A stretch of DNA of 64,000 nt from Symbiodinium natans. Lineage: Eukaryota > Sar > Dinophyceae > Suessiales > Symbiodiniaceae. The notes under the pieces were generated by a model, which saw only the letters and a program-made list of their open reading frames with translations, was not told the DNA's origin and made no database searches. Shown here in pieces: positions 10,014 through 21,735 of the stretch (within the stretch, counting starts at the first letter, position 1; each line of letters opens with the position of its first letter). The position numbers and the translations under genes were made by a program. The stretch spans positions 425,978 through 489,977 of the forward strand of contig CAJNDS010001724.1 in NCBI GenBank assembly GCA_905221605.1, written 5' to 3'.

Positions 10014-11052
10014 GACTTCATGGGCAAGGTGGTTGCCAGCACCCTACCACCACCGACAGTCGGCTTCAGTGTTCGGGGTTTCGGGTTTTAGGCTTTTGGG
10101 TTAACTCTAACCCGGCTGGCTGCAAGAGAGCCTGGATGCACAAAGGCTTTTGGGTTTCGGGTTCGGCGAGGATTTCCGCAAGCCTGCCGCAACAGAGTTC
10201 AGCATTTAGGGTTCAGGTCTCTAAGCCCTAAGCCCGAAAGCCTAAACCCTAAACCCCCCAAAAAACGGGCTGTATAGGGTCCACAGGGTGTGGGGGGGGG
10301 GGGCCTGACCAAAAGCTCCATGCTCTTGCGGTCCCAGCTCATCCTGGAACAGAGACTGGGTCTAAGCCCTAAACCCTAAATCCTAAGCCCGAAACCCTGA
10401 AAGGGTTTAGGGTTCAGGGCCCCCAGGGTTTTGGGGGATTTAGGGTTTAGGGTTTAGGGTTTGGGGTTTGGGGTTTGGGGTTTGGGGTTTGGGAGTCAGG
10501 GGCTTTAGTTGAGGTTTGGTGTTTGGGGGTTGCTTCTGTGGGTCCGTGGGTTTCCTGAAGTGGGTACCCTAAAGCCCAAAGCTTGCCTTGAGCACACGTT
10601 GCCTACCTAAGAGTTCTATAAGCGGATGCCCTAAACCCTAAACCCTAAACCCTGAACCCTAAACCCTGGGGCTCTCGAAGCAAAATCCTGTGCCCTGAGT
10701 CCTCGCGCAGCCTCGCCCGCATTATGCCCAGCCTCGAGGTCTCATTCCTCCTCAAGCTCCAAACATGTTATCACAAGGCCCCTCCAAAAAAAAACAGAAA
10801 CATAATAATAGCAGTAAGACAATCAATATTCATGATGAAAATGACAATAAACATAGCAACAGATCACATGCTTGCGACCGTAGACCATAAACCCTGCAGC
10901 CCTTGTCTTCACGAACCTTAAGCCGCAAACTCCAAACCCTCAACCTTAAACCCTAGCGGTTGCCCTTGCCCCTCGCAGTCGCCCAGGCTGTACCACTGCA
11001 GCCGACAAAGGAGACCACAGCAAAGATCAAGCTGAATAGCAGGAGAGCCCTG
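10014..11052 (+). CDS. Exon pair of a protein with a C2-like segment
   Basis: Exon 10014-~10070 follows acceptor GGCCTCAG and reads SDNDFMGKVVASTLPPP, resembling the D-x-DDFMGKV segment of C2 domains (calcium/lipid-binding beta sandwiches). A second exon, 10979-11052, follows CCCTCGCAG and reads PLQPTKETTAKIKLNSR, fitting a C2 C-terminal strand. Inference: both belong to one + strand gene. A weaker exon-like stretch lies at about 10715-10770 (LARIMPSLEVSFLLKLQ). Calcium ligands cannot be judged from these pieces. Confidence 0.45.
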
Positions 11053-12381
11053 GGTTTAGAGATCAGAGGGTTCCTTGGTTACCCTGCACCCTAAACCCTA
11101 AACGGTTAGGGTCTACATGCGCCCACGTTCCGCGTAATCGACCCCCTCCCCTCCCCCCCCAACGGTATCCCCCCCCCGCCCCCCCGCCATGGTAATCCCC
11201 AAACCCTGCCCGTTACCCCTAAAAACACCACGGACCAAAGGGGGGGGGAGAGAGAAACCCTCAACCTAAACCCCAAACCTGAACCCTAAGCCCTAAAACC
11301 TAAACCCGCCAATATTCCAAGGGGGGGAGAAGGGTAAACCCGAAACCTTAACCGCTTTAACCCTGAGCCGTAAACCCAGGAAAACCATACACCCACCATT
11401 ACCCCAAACCTTGAACCGTAAGCTCTAAACCCACCGTGAACAAATGGACCAATAGGGGTCAGAGTGAAAATCCTGAACTCTACAGCCTAACCCTAAACCC
11501 AAACCCATGAACCACAGACCATGCACCAAAGGGGTGGGAAAGGCAAGCCCAAAACCCACCATGAACCACGGAGGGGGGCGGGGGGGGGATTACGATTACT
11601 ATGGGGGGGGGGAGGAGGGGGGGGGGGGCGGGGTGCGGCTATGCTGGCTCATATAAGGCTCAGTTCTGAAACTAGGGGCGATTTTGTTCCATGCATGTGG
11701 GTGGTGCTGAACTGCGCGCAATCAGAGAACTTTGGTGCACTTCTCGGTTCCATGGAGAAATGGGTGCTCTACATTTTTCTGCATTGGCTCTGCTTGCCCC
11801 ACACAGGTGCCCAGTAAGGTCAGACAGCATCCTAGCCTAGCTTGGCTGGGTGTGAGTTGGCTGCCGAATCCCTCGGCCAGTTGGAGGTTCTTGATGACAA
11901 GTGGTAGAGTAGGTAGAGTGAGAAGCCCCCTGGTAACCGAGACCCGCGCGAGCTCCCTAAGGTAGCGAACAAGACCGATCCCTAGAGCCCTAAAACCCTA
12001 TCCCCTAAACCCTAAATTTGGTTCCATCTCCTTTTTAGGGTTTAGGGTTTAGGGTTTAGGGTTTATAATTTAGGGTTTAGGGTCTGAGCAGCAAACGGAT
12101 GGCCGGGACAGACACGTGCGTTTTCCCTCGCAGCGCGATGCTTGATCATCAGCTAGGCGGGTGGCAAAAAAGCAAACCTAAATTCGAAATCCGAACCCCT
12201 AAACCCTAAATCCTAAACCCTAAACCCTATACCCTAAACCCTAAACCCTGAACCCTAAGCCCTAAACCTTATAAACCCTAAACCCTAAACCCTAAACCCT
12301 AAACCCTAAACCCTAAACCCTAAACCCTAAACCCTAAACCCTAAACCCTAAACCCTAAACCCTACCCATCCACCCTGGCAG
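11053..12381. other. Intron-like sequence with C/G homopolymers and telomere arrays
   Basis: Degenerate CCCTAAACC-like text with poly-C and poly-G runs (11140-11200, 11570-11640), a unique island at 11640-11960 without a convincing exon, TTTAGGG at 12035-12090 and a long CCCTAAA array at 12190-12364. Confidence 0.5.
12190..12364 (-). repeat. CCCTAAA array
   Basis: About 22 units with a few variants (CCCTATA, CCCTGAA), ending 17 bases before the exon at 12382. Confidence 0.95.
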
Positions 12382-12462
12382 ACGCTTCGCCTTTTCATCG
12401 GCCCTGGCCCGCACGGAGTTGGGATGCGGGCAGCGCCGGCCCACCCTGCCGGGGCCTTGGGG
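12382..12462 (+). CDS. Orphan exon, unknown protein
   Basis: After ACCCTGGCAG an open stretch reads RFAFSSALARTELGCGQRRP; GT of GGTGTTTAGGG follows. Flanked by CCCTAAA upstream and TTTAGGG downstream like the assigned exons. GC-rich, so other frames are also open. Function unknown. Confidence 0.4.
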
Positions 12463-14713
12463 GTGTTTAGGGTTTAGGGTTTATATAGAGTTTAGGGTTA
12501 GGGTTTAGGTTTCAGGGTTTAGGGATGTTTAGGGTTTAGGGTTTAGGGTTTAGGGTTTAGGGTTTAGGGTTTAGGGTTATCTCAGTCGAACTGCTCAGCC
12601 CGGTTGCAAAAGGGTTTAGGGCTTAGCCCGGATGCAATGAAAGGGTGGTTCAGTGGGCTAATGGCGTGAGACTCGACACCCTCAACCTTGGGCGTCAAGT
12701 GCTTTAGGGTTTAGGGTTTAGGGTTTAGGGTTATGCTTAGAAGATTTGACAACACGAGCCTGCCCGGGTTCTGCCTCGCATGAAGTGACCCGAAATACAT
12801 GGTGAACGTACAATGCCCGTACTTCGGTAACTTGTGGTAAAGTTCCTTCGTATGACTATGGGTGTGACATCCGAACCCTAAACCCTAAACCCTAGAACCC
12901 TAAACCCTAAACCCCATGTCTCTTGACACCGGCTTTCGGTGGCGCTCGGCAATGAATTTAGGCTCCCTGGGCCACCCTTCGTCTGTTTTAGAGGGGTATC
13001 CAGGGCGTGTCGACCAGAAGGTGGACATAAACGAAGCGTGATTAGGGTTTAGGGTTTAGGGTTAGGGTTTAGGGTTGCAGATTAGTCGTTGTGCCAGTTC
13101 AGGGAGAGGTGGAGGGTCTGAATCAGGTGGTGAGGACTATAGACTTACTGGTTCTTGGTAGGGAATGGGGGAGCGAGGTATTCTATATAATTCTTTAAAG
13201 GGTATACATAGGGGGATATAAGGTACCTCATTCCCTCATTCCCTGCTAAGAACTATAGGGGGTAGACCCATGTTGGACTTGGGGGGGGGCGCTGCGATTG
13301 CAAGGACCTACAGCATCGAGCGCGGGCCACAGCTGGTCCATGCCACGAGGGTTTAGGGTTTAGGGTTTAGGGTTTAGGGTTTCGGGTTTAGGGTTTAGGG
13401 TTTAGGGTTTAGGGTTTAGGGTCCTTCGTAACTGCTGCTTCTCGACTGTTTCGTAGCAAGGCCCGGACCTGTTTCCCAGCAGGGAAGGAGGGAAGAAGGT
13501 ACCTTATGGCCCCCCCTTTATTTTTTCCTTTAAAGGATTATATATAGGGTACCTCATTCATAATGGAGGGAAGAAGGTACCTTCTATCCCCCCCTTTTTG
13601 TTCCTTTAAAGGATTATATATAGGGTACCTCGTTCATTCCCTCCCTAAGAACCAGTAAGAGCCCCTTTTTGTGCCTTTAAAGGAGTATATATAGGGTACC
13701 TCATTCATAATTCATTCCCCCCCTAAGCACCAGTGAGAGCCCCCTTCTTGAGGGGGGTGTCTTGGTGGGTTTTTTTGTTCCCTTCGTTGCCGCTCCTCAT
13801 CCTGGAAGTCTTGTAACAGCTAAGCGCTGTTCAGCCCTTCTACGGGCCTCCATGGTTTAGGGTTTAAAAGTTTAGGGTTCAGGGTTTAGGGTTTAGGGTT
13901 TAGCGTTTAGGGTTTAGGGTTTGATGCCTTGCAGGCTTGATTTCGGGTTGGGTGCTGAACCTCAGGCTATCTCGAAACCAGCCGCCTTTATCTGGATCAC
14001 TCGCGTCATGTGCAAGGCTGCTACGCTGCTTCACCTCCCCCCACAAGCCCTCTAGAGCTTCGAAAGCATGGTTCTGGCACGTATCCCGTGCGTCCATAGC
14101 TTGCAACGATCCCAAATTGATCCTGACACCATTCCCAAAAATTCCTTGTTGCCTAAATCCCTCTATGCATTCCCCCACTTCCCCGCGCACCAGTACATCG
14201 ATATCCGACCCCTCGACCCCAAACCCTGAACCCCTAACCCTAAACCCTAAACCCCTAAACCAGGCAAAGCGCCAAAAAACACAACCTAAAACCTCAAACC
14301 AGGAAACGAAATGAAAACATATTCAACTTAAAACCTTAAGCCAGGTGGATCCCTCATCCGGAGACCTCACGTCTCAAGGGCCTGTGGCGGGCGCGGAGAC
14401 TCAGCGCGTGGTGGGTGTTCTTCTAGTTTCGGGGGCCAAAGGAACCACAAAAATTGGGGTCATAGACCCTCTACTACTATGAGTCCTATTCAGGTATATG
14501 AACCCTAAACCCAAGCCCTGAAACCTAAACCCTAAACCCTAAACCCTCAACCCTACACCCTAAAAACTAAACCCTAAACCCTAAACCCTAAACCCTAAAC
14601 CCTAAACCCTAAACCCTAAACCCTAAACCCTAAACCCTAAACCCTAAACCCTAAACCCTAAACCCTAAACCCTAAACTAAACCCTTCGAGGGTTCATTTG
14701 GTCCCCAACACAG
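12463..14713. other. Intron-like region with MITE-like copies
   Basis: Alternating TTTAGGG arrays and short islands. Family F copies (CCTTTAAAGGATTATATATA, GGGTACCTCATTC) at 13145-13262 and, in tandem, 13488-13735. An island at 13925-14210 has an open minus frame of 96 codons (LEGLWGEVKQRSSLAHDASD) without a recognised family. Long CCCTAAA array at 14575-14685. Confidence 0.5.
13488..13735. mobile_element. MITE-like element, family F, tandem copies
   Basis: Three consecutive versions of CCTTTAAAGGATTATATATAGGG with flanking GGGTACCT and ATTCATAATGGAGGG. Related copies lie at 13145-13262, 53090-53210 and 53578-53715. Confidence 0.65.
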
Positions 14714-14800
14714 GAGCGACACAGGGTCGAGGGATGCGGGGTTTGGGCACAAGAGGGTTTCGGGGCAGACCCGGCATTCGCCAAGGCTTGGACGCAAAAG
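14714..14800 (+). CDS. Orphan exon, unknown protein
   Basis: After CCCAACACAG, exactly 29 codons (ERHRVEGCGVWAQEGFG, then PAFAKAWTQK) end before GTTAGGGTTTAGGG. Open, in-phase and flanked by inverted telomere arrays. Family not recognised; probably part of the gene ending at 17210. Confidence 0.5.
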
Positions 14801-16615
14801 GTTAGGGTTTAGGGTCTAGGGTTTGGGGGGTTAGGGTTTAGGGTTCAGGGTTTAGGGTTGAAGAAGCACACAGGTCTGTGTGTAGCAGCAGCAGACGTAC
14901 GTGCATGTGGCATGCGCCTGCCAGGGGCGAAAGTTTTGACGCCTTGAAACAGCGAAGGCTCGTAGGTTTTCAAGGGCTGTCTAGGGATAGGCGCTTTCCA
15001 CTCTAAGCCCTATAAACCCCACGCCCTCACCCCTAACCAAGCCCAAGACTGGAAGCTAGATGGTGAGGTGTTTCGGGGGTTGAATAAAATGTCAGGGTTT
15101 AGGGCTCTTAGGGCGCCTAGTCGACTTCGGCACAATGGGCGTGCTTTTCTTGGGTGACTGTGCAGCCTACCCCCCACCTTGCACCTCCACAACCTTCTGT
15201 CTCGCCCAAGCAGCGCTGCCTCGCCACCTTGATCTCGAACCAGGTGCAGATGGTGGAAAGAAGCAAGACCATCGCATGCTAGTACTTAGTAGCCACCCCA
15301 TTCAATGCATACGTCAAAGCGCAGCGTGTCTGCCACCTCCGGCGAGCTGCCAGTCGTAGCACTGGTAGAACGATGGCCTTCATTGGGGGAAGCCAACCAG
15401 CAGGTCATGGTAGACAAAAGAGAACGAGTGGCCTCACTTAATTGCCTGCCTCACGAACCTCGCAGTCCCTAAGCCCTGAGCCCTGACCTCACAGCCTCTG
15501 TCCTTAGAGATTTTTTAGGCTTTTAAAGGTTCAAGCGTCCATAAGAGGCCTCAACCCTAAAGGTTTTAGTGGAGCGAGCCTGTGGCGCCATGTCGCTAGC
15601 TTCCCCAACCTCGGAGCATGCGCCGCCCCTGCCAGAGGAACCCTAAACCCTAAACCCTAAATCCTATACCCGAAGCCCTAAACCCTAAACCCTAAACCTC
15701 CACACAGGGATGGCTTGAAGATTCATGGGAAGTTGTAAGTCGGGTCTAGGTTTTAGGGCGAGGACCCGGAGTAGGGCCTGGAGTAGGCCCTTATTCCACT
15801 TTTGTTTTTTAGGGTTTAGGTTCCCTTCGAAGACCCTTCAAGCCAAATGGGTAGGTATTTGTAACTCGGGTATAAGGTTTGGAGTTTGTTCTTGGGTAGC
15901 ATTTGTAGGGTTATGAGTACCTCCAAATAGGGTCAGAAGCCTAAACCCTGCACCCAAACCCGAAACCCCACTTACAAGCCAAAGCGGTTTTTGTGTAGCT
16001 TGCCTAAGACGTTTGTATCAGGAATATATTTATGTTTCGGCTTCTTAAGGGAGAGTTTGGGGTTTTTGGGACGTCAGGGTTTTTGGGGTCAAGCCCCCAC
16101 ACGTCTCAATTCGCCACTTCAGGTCTCTCTCGAAAGCTTGCAGGCAACTGAGCTAACCTCCTGACGTTGCACCCGAAACCCAAAACCCCAATCTGCAGTG
16201 CAGGGTTCCCCACAAAAAGGGTACCCTTATTGAAAAACATGCTTACTGGGCTACCAAGCAAGGTTTGAGTAGCACCTTCAGTGCCAACAGCGTCAAACCC
16301 CAAACACTGAAGAACAAAATGCAACAACAACAGAAAGCCAGCCTTGTAATTACAGGAGCCTAGGAAAACTGCGACCCCATAACCCCAAACCCTAAGCCCC
16401 TAACCCCTAAACCCTAAACCCCTAAACCCTAAACCCTAAACCCCTAACCCCTAACCCCTAAACCCTAAACCCTAAACCCTAAACCCTAAACCCTAAACCC
16501 TAAACCCTAAACCCTATACCCTAAACCCTAAACCCTAAACCCTAAACCCTAAACCCTAAACCCTAAACCCTAAACCCTAAACCCTAAACCCTAAACCCTA
16601 AACCCTAAACCCTAG
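14801..16615. other. Intron-like region
   Basis: Telomere units, a unique island at 15120-15460 with no confident exon, a family E-like stretch at 15757-15840, a sequence at 16195-16270 related to 43210-43270 (AGGGTACCCTTAT, TACTGGGC), and a long CCCTAAA array at 16385-16612. Confidence 0.5.
16385..16612 (-). repeat. Long CCCTAAA array reaching a splice acceptor
   Basis: About 32 units, with CCCCTAAA variants at the left end. The last unit is CCCTAG, and that AG is the likely acceptor of the exon at 16616. Confidence 0.95.
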
Positions 16616-17210
16616 CCGGGAGGAGCTGCTGCAACTGCTGAAAGAGTTGCACCTCGCAGACTTCGAGGTCCATGGCAACCCGAATCCCGAGACCCTAAAC
16701 AAAGCGGCTTGCGGTTTAGGGTTTAGGGTTTAGGGTTTAGGGTTTAGAGTTTAGGGTTTAGGGTTTAGGGTTTAGGGTTTAGGGTTTAGGGTTTAGGTAC
16801 ACGCCTAACCCCTAAGATATAGCTTGGGATGTTCCCCCTTATACTAGCAGCCCTTCATAGGGATTCGAGTAGCCCCCTATTCTAATCCTATCAAGGACTG
16901 CTAGTACAAGGGGGATTTCGCCAAGATATAGCCTGCACCCAAAGGGCGCGTGGCAAAACACCCAAAGGGTTTGGGGTTTAGGGTGTAGGGTTTGCTTTCG
17001 GAAACTTTTCCCTAAACCCTAAACCCTAAACCCTAAACCCTAAACCCTAAACCCTAAACCCTAAACCCTAAACCCTAAACCCTAACCCCTAAACCCTAAA
17101 CCCTAAACCCTAAACTAATCGGAAGCTTCCTAGCCCCAACGCCCACCCTCTGCCTCCGCGAGGGAGCCTTCCAGCGACTGGACGTCACCTGCGTCCAGGC
17201 ATGCATCTGA
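16616..17210 (+). CDS. Last two exons of an unidentified gene
   Basis: Exon 16616-16713 reads EELLQLLKELHLADFEVHG and on to NKAAC, and ends at G before GTTTAGGG. Exon 17134-17210 follows CTTCCTAG, reads TLCLREGAFQRLDVTCVQ and stops at TGA. The phases agree: one base is left over from the first exon and two open the second. The intron holds TTTAGGG units, a family A element and a CCCTAAA array, which is the full intron pattern of this window. The Leu-rich helical first exon suggests a helical domain; no family recognised. Confidence 0.6.
16715..16797 (+). repeat. TTTAGGG array directly at a donor
   Basis: Twelve units with one GAG variant. The first GT of the array is the donor of exon 16616-16713. 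Confidence 0.95.
16825..16918. mobile_element. MITE-like element, family A, copy 4
   Basis: GGGATGTTCCCCCTTATACTAGCAG at the left pairs with CTGCTAGTACAAGGGGGA at the right, and TCATAGGGATTCG with the inner right arm. Lies in the intron between exons 16616 and 17134. Confidence 0.85.
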
Positions 17211-17329
17211 GTGCAACGCGACATCAGAGAATCCTTAAACCCCAAACCCTAAACCCTAAGCCCTAAAGCTCTCTTCATATGTATATATATATATTTATAT
17301 TTATTTATGTATTTATTTAAACCTTTGCA

Positions 17330-17512
17330 AATTCGTCGATTTTGGCAAATCCTTCGTCGATTTAGGCAAGTTCTTCGTCGATTTAGGCAAGTCCTTCGTT
17401 GATTTAGGCAAACCTTGCTCATGTGCCTAAATCGACGAAGGGCTTGCCTAAATCGACGAAGGACTTGCCTAAATCGACGAAGAACTTGCCTATATCGACG
17501 AAGGGGCCAATC
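17330..17512. repeat. Inverted 21-bp tandem array
   Basis: About four copies of TTCGTCGATTTAGGCAAGTCC run left to right. After the short spacer TGCTCATG, the same unit appears four times in reverse complement. The whole is a large cruciform-capable palindrome built from a tandem repeat. A 93-codon minus frame across it is a product of the 21-bp period. Confidence 0.9.
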
Positions 17513-17534
17513 CTGGCCACCCTTTGGCATTCTC

Positions 17535-17745
17535 GATCTAACCCGACCTCACCCCCTAACCCGACCCAACACGATCTGACCTCCTAACCCGGCCCTGACC
17601 CGACCTAAGATTCGTCTTGCTTGATCTATCCCCCCCAACCCGACCCAACACGACCCAACCGACCTAACCCAACCCAACCCCCAACCTAACCCGACCTAAC
17701 CCCCAACCTAACCCGACCTAACCTCCTAACCCTGACCCGACCGTA
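17535..17745. repeat. Degenerate CCTAACCCGACC tract
   Basis: Variants of TAACCCGACC and CCCAACC repeat for about 200 bases. Different from the CCCTAAA unit, though probably of similar slip-replication origin. Confidence 0.8.
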
Positions 17746-18350
17746 AGCTTTTTCGCTTGACTTAGCAGTTATGCATGGTCTCAGGTTCAGAGTGATTGAG
17801 ACATGCTCAGTATGGTTTCATGCAAGAAGCTGTGCTGAGCCCCACGGCTTTTTGGTGGCATTTATTGTCTCCATTCCCATCTTTCATCGAATGGCTTTGT
17901 GGAGGACATTATATTTACAATCCAACATGAAAGAGGTTCTTTGTCTTTCATTTTCTATTTCCATTTCTTCTTTGTGCTTTTCTTCTTTTTCATATGCTTA
18001 ATCTACATTTTCTATCTTCTAATAATCCTTTAAGGAATTCCGCTGATAATAAAATAGCATTTTCCTTTCATTATTAGTAAAGATTGCTATGGAAAGATAT
18101 TAATTCTCTATCTATAGGTAACTGGGTCAAATGGGTTTGGTGCGAGGGTGGGGTGGGGAGCCTCTTTTGGGAGCTTTGGAGACCTGCTGGAACAAATAGG
18201 TGTGAAGCGAGGGTTTAGGAAAAGCTTGGCGCTATAAAGAATAGAAACTTCATATTTTAGGAATGTTATGGGACCCTCTGGGCAGGTGGGATTTTTGCTA
18301 ATTCCTCGAACCCCTTCTAAACTAGTAATGTCCTGGCCCTGCCAATCGTA
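17746..18350. other. AT-rich intergenic stretch
   Basis: Lower GC than its surroundings and no telomere units until 18350. No convincing exon. It follows the stop at 17210 and may be the 3' flank and intergenic space. Confidence 0.45.
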
Positions 18351-18500
18351 AGCCCTAAACCCTAAACCCTAAACCCTAAACCCTAGACCCTAGACCCTAG
18401 ACCCTAAACCTTAAACCCTAAACCCTAAACCCTACACCCTAAACCCTAAACCCTAAACCCTAAACCCTAAACCCTAAACCCTAAACCCTAAGCAGCGCAG

Positions 18501-18587
18501 GAGCTCGCCAAAATCAGACTTGAGGAGCTCCTCGAGCTGGGGCTCTCCATGGTGCCTGGGCACATGGCTAGGTACCGATGGGGTGAG
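18501..18587 (+). CDS. Exon of an unidentified gene
   Basis: After GCAGCGCAG, exactly 29 codons (ELAKIRLEELLELGLSMVPG...) end at a fully canonical donor GTGAGT, followed by a TTTAGGG array. Strong coding character. Function not recognised. It may begin the exon series that ends at 25526. Confidence 0.6.
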
Positions 18588-18895
18588 GTGAGTGTTTAGG
18601 GTTTAGGGTTTAGGGTTTAGGGTTTAGGGTTTAGGGTTTAGGGTTTAGGGTTTAGGGTTTAGGGTTTAGTCAGAAGGGTTTAGGGATTCTCTGATGCCGC
18701 GCTGAACCCTGAGTCCTGTCAGGCCCCAGGCGGAGCCAAGGAGTAGGGGTAAAGGTTCCCGTATCACCCTCCCCGAGTGAAGAAGCCCAAGCCCTAAACC
18801 GTATGTTTGATCCCTGTTATTGCTAGGTTGCTCGGGGGGCTTAACTACAGCCTTGTTAAGCCTCAACATCCTTTGACCCGGCCTTGCGGGGCAAG

Positions 18896-19008
18896 GAGTT
18901 GTGGTTCGAAAGAAAAATGATGGGCCCCAGCTGAGCTTGCAGCAGTACGTAGCTCATGAAGCTGATGCCGGGTGGCGCGTGCTCGTGGTGATGGAGTCGG
19001 CTTCGGAA
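18896..19008 (+). CDS. Exon of an unidentified gene
   Basis: Open stretch GVVVRKKNDGPQLSLQQYV, then GWRVLVVMES, followed by CCCTATACCCTAAA. The boundaries are uncertain: AAG at 18895 is the nearest acceptor after an in-frame stop. Codon content looks real; no family recognised. Confidence 0.5.
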
Positions 19009-20063
19009 CCCTATACCCTAAACCCTAAACCCTAAACCCTAAACCCTACTTTTTTGACAAGTGGACAAGATCACGCTTACGAGGAGTGCAACCACCACGC
19101 CATATCTAGAGCTGCGAGTTCAAACTTAAAACTTGAAAAGTTTCGTCGTTGGGGGGACCCAAGGAATCCAAAATGACCTCTTGTGTCCGTAAAGATGCTA
19201 GCCGCAGGGATCATCCCAATGTTGGGGAGTTCATCCCCAATATAGATCCCCAAATAGAAAGGATGCCCTTGCAATAGTAGGACCCGAATAAGGTAGCCCT
19301 ATTTTCGGAAGCCCCCAAATAGCAAGAAAGCGCAGGTGCAAAGCCATCTCTTCATCGCGAAAGCGAGCGAGATGCTTCCCCCAGAAGTGGGGAGTCTCAG
19401 GACCGCAAGCGAATGCAGCTGCGTCATGTATACATACATATATACACACACGTATGTTTTGTTCGTTTTAATTTGCATTTATCTGTATGTTGTTTAAATT
19501 TGTATATACATATCTCTGTATAGTTGCATGCATGTATCCCGAAGCCCTTGTCAGCGAAGCATGAAGATGATGAGTTCACCTTCATTGCATACCATATATC
19601 GCATGCCTGAGTGCCTTTCCGGGCATATGCAGAGTAAGGAACTGCACTAGCTGAACCCACAACCCCAGCTGACAGTTGCAGAACATCTGGAAGCAAGGCA
19701 ACAGAAAAGGGGCGAATGCGAAAGGAAGAATGCCAGGCTGCGTGTGGTACAATGCTTGGAGTATTCAGCTAACAACATGTCACAGTGAAGGGATGCGTGT
19801 GACAGCCAAGGGGCCAGTCATACACTTGGAGCTTCATGGATACGTAGAAATAGGGTTATCAGTATGATAACTTTTCGCGGTAGTACTCGTACCAACACTA
19901 TTCAGGGTACTTCCAACCCTGCCCTAAACCCTAAACCCTAAACCCTAAACCCTAAACCCTAAACCCTAAACCCTAAACCCGAAACCCTAAACCCTAAACC
20001 CTAAACCCTACTCTCCTACTGATACCCACCCATGCCTGAAGAGCACCCTGCGTGCCCACGCAG

Positions 20064-20137
20064 GATCCAAGAGGTCAAGGATGCAGTGACCGAACAGGAG
20101 GTCCTCAAAGCCTTGATTCATGAAGGCCGATACTTCG
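20064..20137 (+). CDS. Exon of an unidentified gene
   Basis: After CCCACGCAG the exon reads IQEVKDAVTEQEVLKALIHE and ends before GTTTGGGG. CCCTAAA (19923-20010) precedes and TTTAGGG (20150-20265) follows. Confidence 0.55.
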
Positions 20138-20149
20138 GTTTGGGGTTCA

Positions 20150-20265
20150 GGGTTTAGGGTTTAGGGTTTAGGGTTTAGGGTTTAGGGTTTAGGGTTTAGG
20201 GTTTAGGGTTTAGGGTTTAGGGTTTAGGGTTTAGGGTTTAGGGTTTAGGGTTTAGGGTTTAGAGA
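20150..20265 (+). repeat. TTTAGGG array
   Basis: About 16 perfect units after exon 20064-20137. Confidence 0.95.
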
Positions 20266-20464
20266 GGTAGGCCCTTGGGTTTATTCTATATTTTCCCGTA
20301 CTGGGTTCAGAGGATGCTATGTAGGATTGTTTAGGAAGATTAGGGTTTAGGGCTAGGGCTTGTGTTTTGTGTTTAGGGTTTAGGGTTTAGGGCTTGTATT
20401 TAGGTTTTTTGTTCAGGTTCCCGAAAGCATCGCGAAGGGTTCTTCCGTGCGGAGCCCCCTGACA

Positions 20465-20585
20465 CAACAACATAGACTGAAGTGCATAGAGTGAAGTGCA
20501 TAGAGTGAAGTGCATAGAGTGAAGTGCATAGAGTGAAGTGCATAGAGTGAATTGCATAGAGTGAATTGCATAGAGTTTAGTAATC
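20465..20585. repeat. 14-bp minisatellite
   Basis: About eight copies of TGAAGTGCATAGAG, with late copies TGAATTGCATAGAG. First part of a 2.4-kb satellite block. Confidence 0.95.
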
Positions 20586-20694
20586 AGTGAATACAAATTT
20601 CTAGATTTACGTAGAGTTTACTAGACCTTCGTACCCAGTCCTAGATTTCTAAATTAAAATTACTCTTTCTAAGGCGGCGGGCTGGGTTGACATC

Positions 20695-21135
20695 GCCAAT
20701 CGGGATTGCAACCCTCTGCGGGTTTCGGCGTGGTCGCGGTGCTAAGACCGTCGTTTTTTTACGTTTCTTGATTTGCGCGGACAACCCTCTGCGGGTTTCG
20801 GCGTGGTCGCGGTGCCAAAACCGTCGTTTTTTTACGTTTCTTTGTGTCCGCGGACAACCCTCTGCGGGTGATCGCCGGGTCGCGGCGCTAAAACCGTCGT
20901 TTTTGGAACTTTTTTCCGTGGCCGCAGACAACCCTCTGCGGGTTTCGGCGTTGGCGCGGTGCCAAAACCGTCGTGTTTTGGCCTTTTTTGACAAACAAAC
21001 GTAACCCCTCTGCGGGTTGCGGCGTTGGCGCGGTGCCAAAACCCTCGTGTTTTTGCGTTTCTTGTCATGCAAACGTAACCCCTCTGCGGGTTTTCGCGTG
21101 GTCGCGGCGCTAAAACCGTAGTGTTTTTTGCGTTT
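20695..21135. repeat. 73-bp minisatellite
   Basis: About six copies of a unit starting CAACCCTCTGCGGGTTTCGG and containing CCAAAACCGTCGTTTTT. The units differ in the segment after ACGTTTCTT. Open frames in both strands are repeat artefacts. Confidence 0.95.
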
Positions 21136-21149
21136 TTTGCGTTTGTTTT

Positions 21150-21735
21150 TCGACTTGTGTAGTACAGACGTAGTACGCCGGGGACTTCCGTGGCTGGAAA
21201 ATCGAGTTTAGCAGTACAAATGTAGTACGCAGGGGACGCCCGGAGCTTCCGTGGCTGGAAAGTCGACTTTTGTAGTACAAACGTAGTACGCCGCGGACAC
21301 GCGGAGCTTCCGTAGCTGGAAAGTCGACTTTTGTAGTACAGACGTATAGTACGCCGGGGACGCCCGGAGCTTCCGTGGCTGGGAAAGTCGATTTTTTGTA
21401 GTACAAACGTAGTACGCCGCGGACACGCGGAGCTTCCGTAGCTGGAAAGTCGACTTTTGTAGTACAGACGTATAGTATGCCGGGGGCGCCCGGAGTTTCC
21501 GTGGCTGGAAAATCGACTTTTGTAGTACAAACGTAGTACGCCGCGCACACGCGGAGCTTCCGTGGCTGGAAAGTCGACTTTTGTAATACAGACGTATAGT
21601 ACGCCGGGACGCCCGGAGCTTCCGTGGCTGGAAAGTCGACTTTTTGTAGTACTCACGTAGTACGCCGCGCACACGCGGAGCTTCCGTGGCTGGAAAGTCG
21701 ACTTTTTGTAGTACAGACGTATAGTACGCCGCGGA
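21150..21735. repeat. 61-bp minisatellite with alternating subtypes
   Basis: Nine to ten units of CTTCCGTGGCTGGAAAGTCG followed by GTAGTACAAACGTAGTACGC. Two subtypes alternate (ACGTAGTACGCCGCGGACAC versus ACGTATAGTACGCCGGGGAC), making a higher-order repeat of about 122 bases. Confidence 0.95.

Noticed and set aside
13925-14210. 96-codon minus-strand ORF as a gene
   Set aside because: Composition is gene-like but no acceptor/donor context or family was found; left as part of the intron-like region.
16385-16612. CRISPR array
   Set aside because: Units are 7-base telomere repeats without spacers, and the genome is clearly eukaryotic.
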